A stretch of DNA of 20,419 nucleotides from DATMXS01 sp050260275 (lineage in GTDB: Bacteria; Acidobacteriota; Terriglobia; Bryobacterales; Bryobacteraceae). Both the position numbers and the translations under genes were made by a program. Below, piece by piece: positions 1 to 7,469 of this stretch (within the stretch, counting starts at the first letter, position 1; each line of letters starts with the position of its first letter). Below the pieces are notes generated by a model. That model searched no databases and was not told where the DNA came from. It saw only the letters and a program-made list of their open reading frames with translations. The stretch lies in contig JBLNBX010000266.1 of assembly GCA_050260275.1 (NCBI GenBank), positions 1-20,419 on the forward strand. Direction: 5' to 3'.

Positions 1-476
1 TGCCCTAAAAGTGACCGCATTAGAGTGAGCACGCTGCGGCCACGGCTACGACAAGTATAGGGTAAGTCCCAAGCAGGGGTCAAGTACCCGCGGACGTTTA
101 GAAACAACAGGTTGAAGCCGAACGTTAGGCTAGACCCCTCCCCCGGGTGGCTAAGGGCAACATTCGGGACTAAGATGTTGCAAACGCAGTAGTTGGTCAG
201 GACGCCTGTATCTCAGCCGCTCAGAAGGTCACCACGGCGCACTTAGATGGTTTCAGGTCTGGAGAAAACACCACTGGAGAATCCCTCGTTTCAGGATCTG
301 GCCGCTCGAGAAAGCAGCTGCCGCAAGGGGAAAGATAATCCGCGTAAAGATTTTATAAGACAACTACTCGCGTGAATTCGCGCGTATTCTCGCAGAAATT
401 AGTAAGGCGACTTCACAAACTGCAGAAGATTTTTGCCGTGCCGGTGTCGCGAAGTGTGGGCATGTGTGTGCGCGCT
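1..476. other. Non-coding stretch, no gene recognised
   Basis: No reading frame here has a recognisable product: stops are frequent in the frames I read. By eye it is less G+C-rich than the rest of the window. I looked for tRNA, tmRNA, RNase P and rRNA signatures and found none that I can support. It lies downstream of the histidine kinase gene on the minus strand, so its kinase-proximal part could carry that transcript's 3' end, but I see no hairpin followed by a T-run. A reading frame that starts at 372 and runs into the kinase gene on the opposite strand is a shadow of that gene. The stretch may hold an unrecognised RNA or regulatory DNA. Confidence 0.4.
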
Positions 477-2105
477 TCAGCCGGACGCCGCGGGCCCGGC
501 GGTAGCCTGCGCGCGCGCCGCCTTGATAGCCTCAGCCAGACGCACCGCAGTGTACGGCTTTTGCAGGAAGCCGGCCAGCCCTTGCGAGCGGAAGCGTTTG
601 ACCGCTTCCTCCGCGCTGTAACCACTCGACAGGATGACGGGAAGATCCGGGCGAAGCTCACGCAAGTGGCGCAAAGTCTCTTCGCCGCTCATGATGGGCA
701 TGGTGAGGTCCAGCACCACGGCGACTATACTCGCGTCCCGACGCACGATCTCGATCGCTCTCCTGCCGTTCTCTGCGGTCAGAACATCGTAGCCGTAGCG
801 CTGCAGAGCAGTGGCTGCGCTGGAGCGCACGATCTCCTCGTCGTCCACGACGAGGATGGTGCCGGAGCCCTGCAGATCCGACTTCGCAGGCGCCGGCTCG
901 GGTTCGCGTTCTGCCGATACCGGAAACAGGACAGAAAACCTGCTGCCTTTTCCGGGTTCACTCTGAACCTCGATGTAGCCCTTGTGGCCGCGCACGATTC
1001 CGAGGGCGGCGGCCAGGCCGAGCCCGCGCCCGGTGAATTTCGTGGTGAAGAACGGATCGAAAATGCGCTCGCGCGTTGGCTCGTCCATGCCGGAGCCGGT
1101 GTCTTCGACGACGATCTCTACATAACGCCCCGGTTTCAGCGCCTGTAAGCCGCTTCCCGCCGGCGGAGTCTGCAAACCGCTTTCCTCCGGCGGGCCCGCG
1201 AGATCACGCTCGCGCGTGCGCACCGTCACCGTGCCATCGCTCTCGCCGATGGCTTCGGCGGCGTTGATCACCAGGTTCATAATGAGCTGCTGGATCTGAG
1301 AGGCATCCGCATGGATGGATGCACTCGCCTGGAGGTCGAGCACCAGCACGGCGTTCTGGACCGAAGCCTCAATGAGGCGCACCGTCTCGCGGATCAGGTC
1401 CGATATATTGACTGGCTCGATAACGAAGCGGCCTTTTCCCGAGTAGGCGAGCAACTGCCGCACGAGGTCGGCCGCGCGCTCGCCGGCCTGCTGGATGGCT
1501 TCGAGGCGTGCGCGCAACGGGCTGTCGGGCGGCGTGGCTTCGAGCGCCAGGCCGGCATTGCCGATAACACCTACGAGCAGGTTGTTGAAGTCGTGTGCGA
1601 TGCCGCCGGCCAGCACGCCCAGGCTCTCGAGCTTTGCTGTCTCGCGAAGCTGTTCCTCGATCCGCTTGCGGGCGGTTATGTCGGTGATGAACGCAATCCC
1701 CAGCCGGCTGTCGCCGTCCTCGAAATAGCTGAGACTTATTTCAACCGGGAATTCCGTGCCGTCTTTCTTTAAACCCGTAAGCTCAAGGCCGACGCCCATC
1801 GGCCTCTGTTTGGGGTTCCGGAAGTAACCCGCCACATTGGCCGCGTGCCGCTCACGGAAACGCTTCGGGATAAGAATATCCAGCGGACTCCCGAGCAGCT
1901 CCTCGCGCGAATATCCGAACTGCTCCTCGATTTTGGCGTTGACGAGCACGATGCGGGAGCTCTCGTCAATGGCAAGAATTCCCTGCGCTGCCGCTTCGAG
2001 GAACGCGCGCAGCTTCGCCTCGCCGGCATCCCGGGCGCGGGCTACGGTGTCTCCCAAAACATCCTTGTTACGCCCCCCATTGGCCATAGTACTTAGCTGG
2101 TCCAA
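477..2105 (-). CDS. PAS-domain hybrid sensor histidine kinase with C-terminal receiver
   Basis: 542-residue soluble hybrid kinase with no membrane segment, so it probably senses a cytoplasmic signal. Domain order: PAS at about 30-147 (ending in the typical DITARKR linker); dimerisation/phosphoacceptor helix with H171 in GGIAHDFNNLL; ATPase domain with N-box around N281, G1 box DTGSGM (335-340), F box FDPFFTTK (349-356) and G2 box GRGLGLA (359-365); receiver from about 416 to 530 with acidic pair D421/D422, phosphoacceptor D466, S493 and K516. By family knowledge it autophosphorylates on H171 and passes the phosphate to its own D466. Between the N and G1 boxes the protein carries an imperfect 9-residue duplication. 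The chosen start is TTG, with GGAGG four bases upstream; the next ATG (codon 7) is too far from that site. No output regulator is adjacent. Confidence 0.93.
   Translation of the reverse strand: MDQLSTMANGGRNKDVLGDTVARARDAGEAKLRAFLEAAAQGILAIDESSRIVLVNAKIEEQFGYSREELLGSPLDILIPKRFRERHAANVAGYFRNPKQRPMGVGLELTGLKKDGTEFPVEISLSYFEDGDSRLGIAFITDITARKRIEEQLRETAKLESLGVLAGGIAHDFNNLLVGVIGNAGLALEATPPDSPLRARLEAIQQAGERAADLVRQLLAYSGKGRFVIEPVNISDLIRETVRLIEASVQNAVLVLDLQASASIHADASQIQQLIMNLVINAAEAIGESDGTVTVRTRERDLAGPPEESGLQTPPAGSGLQALKPGRYVEIVVEDTGSGMDEPTRERIFDPFFTTKFTGRGLGLAAALGIVRGHKGYIEVQSEPGKGSRFSVLFPVSAEREPEPAPAKSDLQGSGTILVVDDEEIVRSSAATALQRYGYDVLTAENGRRAIEIVRRDASIVAVVLDLTMPIMSGEETLRHLRELRPDLPVILSSGYSAEEAVKRFRSQGLAGFLQKPYTAVRLAEAIKAARAQATAGPAASG
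1144..1197. repeat. Imperfect 27-nt tandem duplication inside the kinase gene
   Basis: Two consecutive 27-nt units (1144-1170 and 1171-1197) match at most positions and keep the reading frame. They encode two related nine-residue blocks rich in P, G and SGLQ at about residues 304-321, between the N box and G1 box of the ATPase domain, where loops vary in length. Probably a neutral loop expansion. Confidence 0.7.
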
Positions 2106-2407
2106 ACTGCCTCCAGCAGATATCGCACAGCACTGCTTACAGATCGGCTTTCCGGATCGAGCAGGGCTTCCCTTTAGAATAACGTGAAAAAGAGCCCTTG
2201 GAGCTGCGTCTCAGCATGGGCTCGGGAGGCGCGGCTGCAAGGGCTCGAGGGACGGCCTGCCTCGGCCGGAGCCGACAGCGGCGTGCGGCTCCGGCCGTGC
2301 AGCGCATCGCGCGGCTGCGCGTTGCGCTGACGTGGTGTGTGCAGCCCGCTTGCCACACCGGAAGTGGTTTCGCGACAACGGCCGGGAATGCGGCTCCGGT
2401 GTAAGAA
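2106..2407. other. Intergenic region with one strong hairpin
   Basis: 302 bases between two minus-strand genes. Apart from the Shine-Dalgarno of the kinase gene (GGAGG on the minus strand, near 2110-2114) and the hairpin listed separately, I see no gene. Several short overlapping frames exist but none has a recognisable product. Confidence 0.5.
2263..2297. repeat. Perfect 12-bp inverted repeat (hairpin)
   Basis: The arms at 2263-2274 and 2286-2297 are perfectly complementary (CGGCCGGAGCCG and CGGCTCCGGCCG) around an 11-nt loop. It lies downstream of the metallo-hydrolase gene on the minus strand and could act as a transcript-end or processing hairpin. It has no T-run, so it is not a canonical intrinsic terminator. 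Unlike the other palindromes in the window it lacks the CTTCAG core. Confidence 0.65.
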
Positions 2408-3352
2408 TTACCTCCGGCTCCAGCGCGTAATGCCGTATAGAGCCATGCTCGCGAGCGCCGCCCCGAGCAGCACCTTGCCCATTCCCCTGCCCGGCGCGGG
2501 AGGTACCGAGACCAGCCCTCGTTCGCTGGCCACAGCAGGCGTGTGTACATAGCGTCCGTGAGCCGGGCGCGCGACGCGGTCGAAGTTGTCGGCCAGGTAC
2601 TGCAGCGCGGTCTGCATCTCGGCGCCCGCCATTGGCCGCCCGTGCCCCGGCGCGACAACGTTGGGGCTGAGCGCTGCGAGGCGTGCGACGGAGAGTTTCG
2701 CTGCGTCCCAGTCCTGTGTGTAGTACGGCGGAGGCCCGTGAATTTCGGGCCGCTGAGTCGCGACGGCGGCCAGCGACGCCTGGTTCGTCGTGGTGAACGC
2801 ATCTCCGGCGATCAGCACGCGATCGTCGCCGCGAAAGAAGGATACGTGGCCGGGAGTGTGGCCGGGCGTCGCGATCCAGCTCCAACCCGGCAGTCCGGGT
2901 ACAGAGCGGTCCGCCGGCAGCTCCCTGATGCGGTCCGACACGTCGATCGGCCGGCGCGGGTAGAGCGGCGCCATCATCGAAAGCAGGCCACCCCCGACGG
3001 CCGAATCGGGCGGCGGGTACTTCGAGCGGCCAGTCAGGTACGGCAGCTCGAGCGTGTGCGCGTAAACAGGAACGTCCCAGTAATCAGCGAGCGTGCGCAG
3101 TCCTCCGACATGATCGAAGTGCGCGTGCGTGAGCACGATCGCCTCCGGCCGCGTCTCTCCGTGCTGTTCCTCGACCCAGCGCCGGATCCGGGCCGCCGAG
3201 AAAGGCAGCCCGGCATCGATGAGAACCCACCGGTGATCCGGCCGCGAAACGGCGAACACGTTCACCATGAGTATCCGGAGGCCGGTGACTCCCTCCGCCA
3301 CGTGGTCCAGCGGCGCAATATCGTATGAGGGCAGTCCGATTCCTTCGTCCAT
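2408..3352 (-). CDS. Metallo-beta-lactamase-fold hydrolase with C-terminal membrane anchor
   Basis: 314-residue member of the MBL superfamily. The metal-binding set is complete: H76, H78, D80 and H81 in THAHFDH, H165 or H169 in TPGHTPGH, D184 in IAGDAF and H237 in APGHG. This arrangement fits a dinuclear zinc hydrolase of the glyoxalase II / lactonase / MBL-hydrolase type; substrate cannot be told from sequence. A hydrophobic stretch at about 292-309 followed by WSRR would be a single C-terminal transmembrane helix, which is less usual for the family, and there is no N-terminal signal. That suggests tail anchoring with the catalytic domain in the cytoplasm (inference). The ATG start has a good Shine-Dalgarno (AAGGGGAG). 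The gene is divergent from the ADOP permease, sharing a 156-bp gap. Confidence 0.9.
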   Translation of the reverse strand: MDEGIGLPSYDIAPLDHVAEGVTGLRILMVNVFAVSRPDHRWVLIDAGLPFSAARIRRWVEEQHGETRPEAIVLTHAHFDHVGGLRTLADYWDVPVYAHTLELPYLTGRSKYPPPDSAVGGGLLSMMAPLYPRRPIDVSDRIRELPADRSVPGLPGWSWIATPGHTPGHVSFFRGDDRVLIAGDAFTTTNQASLAAVATQRPEIHGPPPYYTQDWDAAKLSVARLAALSPNVVAPGHGRPMAGAEMQTALQYLADNFDRVARPAHGRYVHTPAVASERGLVSVPPAPGRGMGKVLLGAALASMALYGITRWSRR

Positions 3353-3499
3353 AGCGCTCCCCTTGCGCCCGCCAAATGCGGGTTGATGATGGGACGCTGC
3401 GCCGCAGTGCTCAGTTCCCCGCTGCCCAGCGGCAATTCGCGCTCACAAGATGCGAACTCACGAAGCAGCGCCGCCGTATATGCCTGTTAGACCATCTGC

Positions 3500-3504
3500 G
3501 GAGG
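3500..3504 (+). promoter_or_regulatory. Shine-Dalgarno of the ADOP permease
   Basis: GGAGG four bases before the ATG at 3509; it fixes the start of the permease gene. The divergent gap 3353-3508 must hold the promoters of both flanking genes, but no clear -35/-10 pair could be assigned. Confidence 0.7.
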
Positions 3505-3508
3505 CAAT

Positions 3509-5941
3509 ATGCTGTCTGACTTGCGGTTCGGCCTGAAGCTGCTGTGGAAAGACCGTGCGTTCACCGCTACGGCGCTGTTAACGCTGGCGTTGTGCATCGG
3601 CGCGAACACGGCGATCTTCACGATTCTGAACGGTGTTGTGCTCGAGCCGCTGCCGTACCCCGAATCGGAGCGGCTTGTCACGATGTACAACGTCTACCCC
3701 GGCATCGGAGTGATTGACCGTGGCGCGAACGCCGTTCCGGACTATCTGGACCGCAAGAAGCTCACAGACGTTTTCGACAGTGTCACCCTCATCGGCAACT
3801 CAGGCTACGATTTCGGACAGCAGGGCACGCCACAGCGCATCGAAGGCACATACGTAACGCCCGACTACTTCCGCGTTCTCCGCGTCCAGCCCTTCATTGG
3901 CCGCGCGTTCACGGAAGAGGAAGCCACCCTCGGAAAGGAACGCGTTGCGGTGCTGATGTATCCGTTCTGGAAGCAAGCATTCGGCGGGGACCCCGGCATC
4001 GTCGGCAAGGACATCCGCCTCAGCGGCAACCCCTACCGGGTAATGGGCGTGATGCCGGCGCACTTCGAGGTGATTGGAAACAACGAGACGCGAGTGATTG
4101 TCCCGTTCGCTTTCCGGCCTGAGCAAACCACGAACGTTGCGCGCCATAGCAACGCCTGGGGCATGGTCGCGCGGCTGAAGCCGGGAGTCACCGTTGAGCA
4201 GGCGCAGAAACGCATCGACGCGCTCAACGCGGCGAATCTGGACCTCTTGCCGGAGGCCAAACAGCTTCTCCTGGACGCCCGGTTCGGCACGGTTGTGCGC
4301 GGGCTCAAGGACCAGGTGGTCCGCGACATCCGGCCCACGCTTTACCTGCTGCAAGCGGCTGTTGCGTTCGTCCTCCTGATCGGGTGCGTGAACATCGCGA
4401 ACCTGATGCTCGTGCGGTCGAACATTCGCATCAAGGAATTGGCCATCCGATTCAGCCTCGGGGCGGGGCGCGCGCGCCTGGCGCGGCAACTGCTGACCGA
4501 GAGCGTGGCGCTCGCGGCCCTCGGCGGCGCGTTGGGCATCGGCCTGGGCTACTTCGGATTCCGCCTGCTGGTGTACCTCGGTGCGGAGAGACTGCCGCGC
4601 GCGGAGAATCTGACCCTCAACGGAACCGTGCTGGCTGCCAGCGCGGTGGTTGCGCTGGCGACGGGGCTCATCTTCGGCTCGGTGCCCATATTCCACCTCT
4701 TCAGGCGCAATCTCAACGCCGTCTTCAGGCAGACCGAGCGCACCGGCACCGCGCAGCGGCACGCCATGTGGACGCGCTCCGCGTTGGTCGTGTGCCAGGT
4801 TTCGCTCGCGTTCATGCTGCTCATCGGAGCGGGGCTCCTGACGCTGAGCTTCTCGCGGACTATGAACGTGGATCCGGGATTCCAGCCCGAAGGCGTCCTG
4901 ACTGCCCAATTCTCCTTGCCCGAGAACCGGTACCCCGATGACGCCGCGCGCAGGGCGTTCGTGTCGCGCCTGATGGAGGAGGTGCGCGCCATCCCCGGCG
5001 TGAAGCACGCCGGCGCCACTACGTACCTCCCGTTCAGCAACAGCGCCAACGCGAGCGTCATCGCGATAGTCGGCCGGCCGCTCAAGCCCGGCGAGAAGCC
5101 GCCGGTTCCAGGCTGGAGTCGCGTGGACTGGGGATACTTCCAGGCGATGGGACTCCACCCTTTGCAGGGCCGCGTGTTCAATGCCAGCGACGGCCCCGAA
5201 TCTCAGCCGGTGGTCGTCATCGACGAGTACCTGGCCAAGAACCGCTGGCCGGAGGGCAATGCCGTAGGGGCTCGGATCATGCGAGGGCTGGAGGAAGACA
5301 AGCAATGGACCATCGTGGGCGTCGTCCCCAGCGTGAAGACGCTTAACCTGGCTGAGAACAATCCCGTCGGCCAGGTCTATTTTCCTGTCACGCAGTTCCC
5401 CGCGGCGCAGATGCGGCTTGTGGTGAAGACCGACGGCGGCAGGCAGGTCGCCGCTGACCTGCGCCGCGTTCTGCAGAAGGCCGATCCGGAACTGCCGCTG
5501 TTCGACGTGAAGACCATGCCGGAGCGCATCGCCGAGTCGCTGGTCAACCGCAAGGCCACGATGGTGATCTGCCTGGTTTTCGCGGGCCTCGCGCTGCTGC
5601 TGTCGGCGGTGGGCATCTACGGTGTGCTGGCGTACACCGTCACGCAGCGCACGCGCGAGTTCGGGATTCGCGTCGCGCTGGGCGCAACGGTGCGCGACGT
5701 GGTGGGGAAGGTCGTCGGGCAGGGCCTGAAACTGGCTGGCATCGGCCTGGTGATCGGTTTCGCGGGCGCGCTCGCGCTTACGCGCTTCATGACAACGCTG
5801 CTTTTCGAAGTACGGCCCACCGACCCGGGCGTCTTCGTTGCGGTGGCGGTGGCTCTGACCGTGGTGGCGGTTGTCGCCTCCTTCGTACCGTCACTGCGCG
5901 CGCTGCGCATACGGCCGGCGAACGCGTTGCGGTACGAATAG
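3509..5941 (+). CDS. ADOP-family (FtsX/MacB-like) ABC transporter permease
   Basis: 810-residue permease with the duplicated MacB-like layout of the acidobacterial ADOP family. Each half has a first membrane helix, a periplasmic MacB_PCD-like domain and a three-helix FtsX domain. Helices are visible at about 19-41, 278-300, 332-352, 372-393, 424-446, 684-708, 740-758 and 774-794. FtsX-type signatures appear twice, as KELAIRFSLGAGRARLARQLL (306-326, split KELAIRFSLG/AGRARLARQLL) and REFGIRVALGA (716-726), and the C-terminus RIRPANALRYE is the typical family end. By family knowledge such permeases work with a separate MacB-type ATPase in export or mechanotransmission. No ATPase gene lies within the window, so it is an orphan here. 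There is no N-terminal PadR-like extension. The last 17 nt recur just upstream of the ferredoxin gene. Confidence 0.95.
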   Translation: MLSDLRFGLKLLWKDRAFTATALLTLALCIGANTAIFTILNGVVLEPLPYPESERLVTMYNVYPGIGVIDRGANAVPDYLDRKKLTDVFDSVTLIGNSGYDFGQQGTPQRIEGTYVTPDYFRVLRVQPFIGRAFTEEEATLGKERVAVLMYPFWKQAFGGDPGIVGKDIRLSGNPYRVMGVMPAHFEVIGNNETRVIVPFAFRPEQTTNVARHSNAWGMVARLKPGVTVEQAQKRIDALNAANLDLLPEAKQLLLDARFGTVVRGLKDQVVRDIRPTLYLLQAAVAFVLLIGCVNIANLMLVRSNIRIKELAIRFSLGAGRARLARQLLTESVALAALGGALGIGLGYFGFRLLVYLGAERLPRAENLTLNGTVLAASAVVALATGLIFGSVPIFHLFRRNLNAVFRQTERTGTAQRHAMWTRSALVVCQVSLAFMLLIGAGLLTLSFSRTMNVDPGFQPEGVLTAQFSLPENRYPDDAARRAFVSRLMEEVRAIPGVKHAGATTYLPFSNSANASVIAIVGRPLKPGEKPPVPGWSRVDWGYFQAMGLHPLQGRVFNASDGPESQPVVVIDEYLAKNRWPEGNAVGARIMRGLEEDKQWTIVGVVPSVKTLNLAENNPVGQVYFPVTQFPAAQMRLVVKTDGGRQVAADLRRVLQKADPELPLFDVKTMPERIAESLVNRKATMVICLVFAGLALLLSAVGIYGVLAYTVTQRTREFGIRVALGATVRDVVGKVVGQGLKLAGIGLVIGFAGALALTRFMTTLLFEVRPTDPGVFVAVAVALTVVAVVASFVPSLRALRIRPANALRYE
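5925..5941. repeat. 17-nt direct repeat, left copy (3' end of ADOP gene)
   Basis: cgttgcggtacgaatag, which includes the last codons and stop of the permease gene, is identical to 6044-6060. The two copies bracket a 102-bp hairpin-bearing segment. The match stops abruptly on both sides. Confidence 0.9.
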
Positions 5942-6043
5942 CGGGTCGCGGGGGGTGGGCTTCAGCCCGCGCAGGATTTCAGTCCCGCAACCTATTTGAG
6001 CTGTGGCGCCAAGGCGCTCGCGCCGGCAACAACCGAGCGCTGT
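5942..6043. repeat. 102-bp palindromic repeat element, candidate insertion
   Basis: The segment lies between two identical 17-nt direct repeats. It begins with a G-run followed by a hairpin with a TTCA loop (arms 5955-5960 and 5965-5970) and then a decayed second hairpin (about 5972-5987). This is the same oriented two-hairpin unit as at 6610-6650. A further palindromic stretch (tggcgccaaggcgctcgcgcc) is split across about 6004-6024. No open reading frame. Removing it with one repeat copy would place AGGAGG immediately after the permease stop. It is either a small non-autonomous insertion with a target duplication or a duplication of the gene end. Confidence 0.6.
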
Positions 6044-6060
6044 CGTTGCGGTACGAATAG
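6044..6060. repeat. 17-nt direct repeat, right copy
   Basis: Identical to 5925-5941. In the permease frame the stretch ending here reads ALSLRYE-stop, mimicking the end of an ADOP permease, just before the ferredoxin Shine-Dalgarno. Confidence 0.9.
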
Positions 6061-6066
6061 AGGAGG
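6061..6066 (+). promoter_or_regulatory. AGGAGG abutting the ferredoxin start codon
   Basis: A perfect AGGAGG ends at the base before the ATG (zero spacing). The usual spacing is about 5-9. A stop codon lies just upstream in frame and the protein N-terminus fits the family from this ATG, so the start is probably right and the spacing is odd. Confidence 0.6.
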
Positions 6067-6375
6067 ATGCCGAAGGTCACGTTCTTGCCGTCGAACACGG
6101 TAGCCGAGTTCGACGAGCTGCCCTACCGCGGCCACGGGCGGCCGCGCTCGCTGCTCGACGTAGCGCTGAATTTCGGCGTGCCGCTCGATCACGCGTGCGG
6201 CGGCAATTGCGCGTGCACCACCTGCCACGTCATCGTGCGCGAGGGCGAGGCCAACCTCACGCCGATGGAGGACAACGAGGCGGACCGGCTGGAGCTCGCC
6301 TCCGGCCTCACGCTGCACTCGCGGCTCGCCTGCCAGGCGGTGGTACTGGGCGATGTCACCGTGGAGATACCGTAG
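6067..6375 (+). CDS. [2Fe-2S] ferredoxin, ISC/adrenodoxin type
   Basis: 102-residue soluble electron carrier. The cluster ligands follow the adrenodoxin/Fdx pattern: C44-x5-C50-x2-C53 in ACGGNCACTTCH and C89 in SRLACQ. The N-terminus MPKVTFLP and C-terminus VTVEIP are typical of the ISC-type group used in Fe-S cluster assembly and P450-like electron transfer. Length matches the family. No isc genes are adjacent; the permease upstream is on the same strand but separated by the repeat insert, so co-transcription is uncertain. The physiological partner is unknown. Confidence 0.92.
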   Translation: MPKVTFLPSNTVAEFDELPYRGHGRPRSLLDVALNFGVPLDHACGGNCACTTCHVIVREGEANLTPMEDNEADRLELASGLTLHSRLACQAVVLGDVTVEIP

Positions 6376-6472
6376 CCCGGCGCCCGTAGGTGAGTTCTGA
6401 GTGGCCCAGAACTACGCGTTGGAGGCGGGCTAAGCCGGAGCGCGCAAAGGCACACAGGTTAACCTGCACGGT

Positions 6473-6512
6473 GCGGAGCTGAAGCTCCGCAGCGGACTGA
6501 AGTCCGCCCCCC
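6473..6512. repeat. Paired CTGAAG-core hairpins (oriented unit)
   Basis: Two adjacent perfect hairpins: arms 6473-6479 and 6484-6490 (GCGGAGC / GCTCCGC), then arms 6492-6497 and 6502-6507 (GCGGAC / GTCCGC), each with a TGAA loop, followed by a C-run to 6512. It is the reverse complement of the units at 14909-14949 and 17180-17218. It lies in the non-coding gap 6376-6653. Confidence 0.85.
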
Positions 6513-6545
6513 AATGCGATCCCTGCGCTTTGAGCATGTCTGAGT

Positions 6546-6562
6546 GCGGAGCTAAAGTCCGC
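6546..6562. repeat. Hybrid/decayed hairpin of the same family
   Basis: gcggagctaaagtccgc joins the left arm of the first hairpin at 6473 to the right arm of the second at 6502, with the core changed from CTGAAG to CTAAAG. Only five base pairs remain at the ends. It looks like a deletion between the two hairpins of a unit. Confidence 0.6.
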
Positions 6563-6609
6563 CCCTGACAAACTGCCGAGCTGCGAACGCCGTGAGCCTG
6601 CTCACGCCG

Positions 6610-6650
6610 TGGGGGGCGGGCTTCGAGCCCGCGCAGGGCTTCAGCCCTGC
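6610..6650. repeat. Paired CTTCAG-core hairpins (oriented unit)
   Basis: G-run, then GCGGGC/GCCCGC arms (6616-6621, 6627-6632; 5-nt loop TTCGA), then GCAGGGC/GCCCTGC arms (6633-6639, 6644-6650; loop TTCA). It has the same orientation as the unit at 5950-5987. It ends three bases before the stop codon of the lipoprotein gene on the opposite strand. Confidence 0.85.
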
Positions 6651-6653
6651 ACG

Positions 6654-7469
6654 TCACTTCACCAGCCCATCCACCTGCTCCGGCGTGAACGCAGCTTCGA
6701 TTGTGACAACACGGTCCTGCCGCTCAATGCGGATGCCCTCGATCGCTTTCGCGGCCGCAGCGTCGCGAGCCGATACACGCGCCAGCGCCGCAAGCGCGCT
6801 CAGTCCGCCCTCGAGCGTGGCGGCCTCCTTATCTGAGTTCGCTACGATCTTCGCCGAGAGCCGGGCGTCCCTGTCGAAGCTAAGGGCCGCCCACACGGAC
6901 TCGGCAGCCGTGAGGACCTGCGCGAAATTGGCCGCGTTGCCGCGCACATCCGGTGCGCGCCCGCCGATCGCGACAAGCCACGCGTGGCTCTCCGGCGGCA
7001 GCTCGCCCATCAGCTTCTTCAGCGCCGCGGGCGGCCCTGCCATACGGCCGCGCTCGGCGAGCAGCCACGCGACATCCTCGCGCGAGCCCGCGGCCAGCGT
7101 CGATTCATCGAGAAATATCGCCGAACCCTCGCCCGCACCCAATCGTTCGCCGGTGCGCCCATCGAAGCGGCCGCGCGCGAGACCGATGAAGTGCACTCCG
7201 TCCCAAACGAGAAGCGCCTCGTCGATATCGCGCTCAAGATCGAGGCCTGCGTCACGCGCCGCCGCCTCGTCGGGAAGCGCGGAGCGCATCAGCGATCGTC
7301 CTCGCGCGCTCCATCCCGGGGTGTCGCGCAGCCTGTCCCCGCGGATGCCGGCGAGCATGCTTGCGTCGCCCGGCACCAGCCGCTCAAGCGAACGGTGAAT
7401 GCGCGCATCACGCGACCCGCACCCGCAAAGCGCGACGCAGGCGAGCGCCAGAGCGGCCGCGCGCATCAC
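6654..7469 (-). CDS. Putative lipoprotein of unknown function
   Basis: 271-residue protein that I do not recognise as a named family. The N-terminus is a short lipoprotein signal: hydrophobic 4-14 and lipobox L14-C15-G16-C17, so C17 would be lipidated and the protein anchored to a membrane on the periplasmic side. The remainder is a soluble alpha/beta-like sequence with no catalytic motif I can name; a hydrophobic-core motif VPGDASMLAGIRGDRL (32-47) follows the signal. Its ATG overlaps the stop of the upstream DUF1080 gene by four bases (ATGA), so the two are translationally coupled. The 3' end abuts a repeat unit. Confidence 0.75.
   Translation of the reverse strand: MMRAAALALACVALCGCGSRDARIHRSLERLVPGDASMLAGIRGDRLRDTPGWSARGRSLMRSALPDEAAARDAGLDLERDIDEALLVWDGVHFIGLARGRFDGRTGERLGAGEGSAIFLDESTLAAGSREDVAWLLAERGRMAGPPAALKKLMGELPPESHAWLVAIGGRAPDVRGNAANFAQVLTAAESVWAALSFDRDARLSAKIVANSDKEAATLEGGLSALAALARVSARDAAAAKAIEGIRIERQDRVVTIEAAFTPEQVDGLVK

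Noticed and set aside
372..1148. 258-residue plus-strand open frame
   Set aside because: Mostly antisense to the receiver and ATPase part of the hybrid kinase gene.
3800..5305. 501-residue minus-strand open frame
   Set aside because: It lies wholly inside the ADOP permease gene on the other strand. Composition is the R/E/H-rich pattern typical of antisense frames in high-G+C DNA, with no motif.
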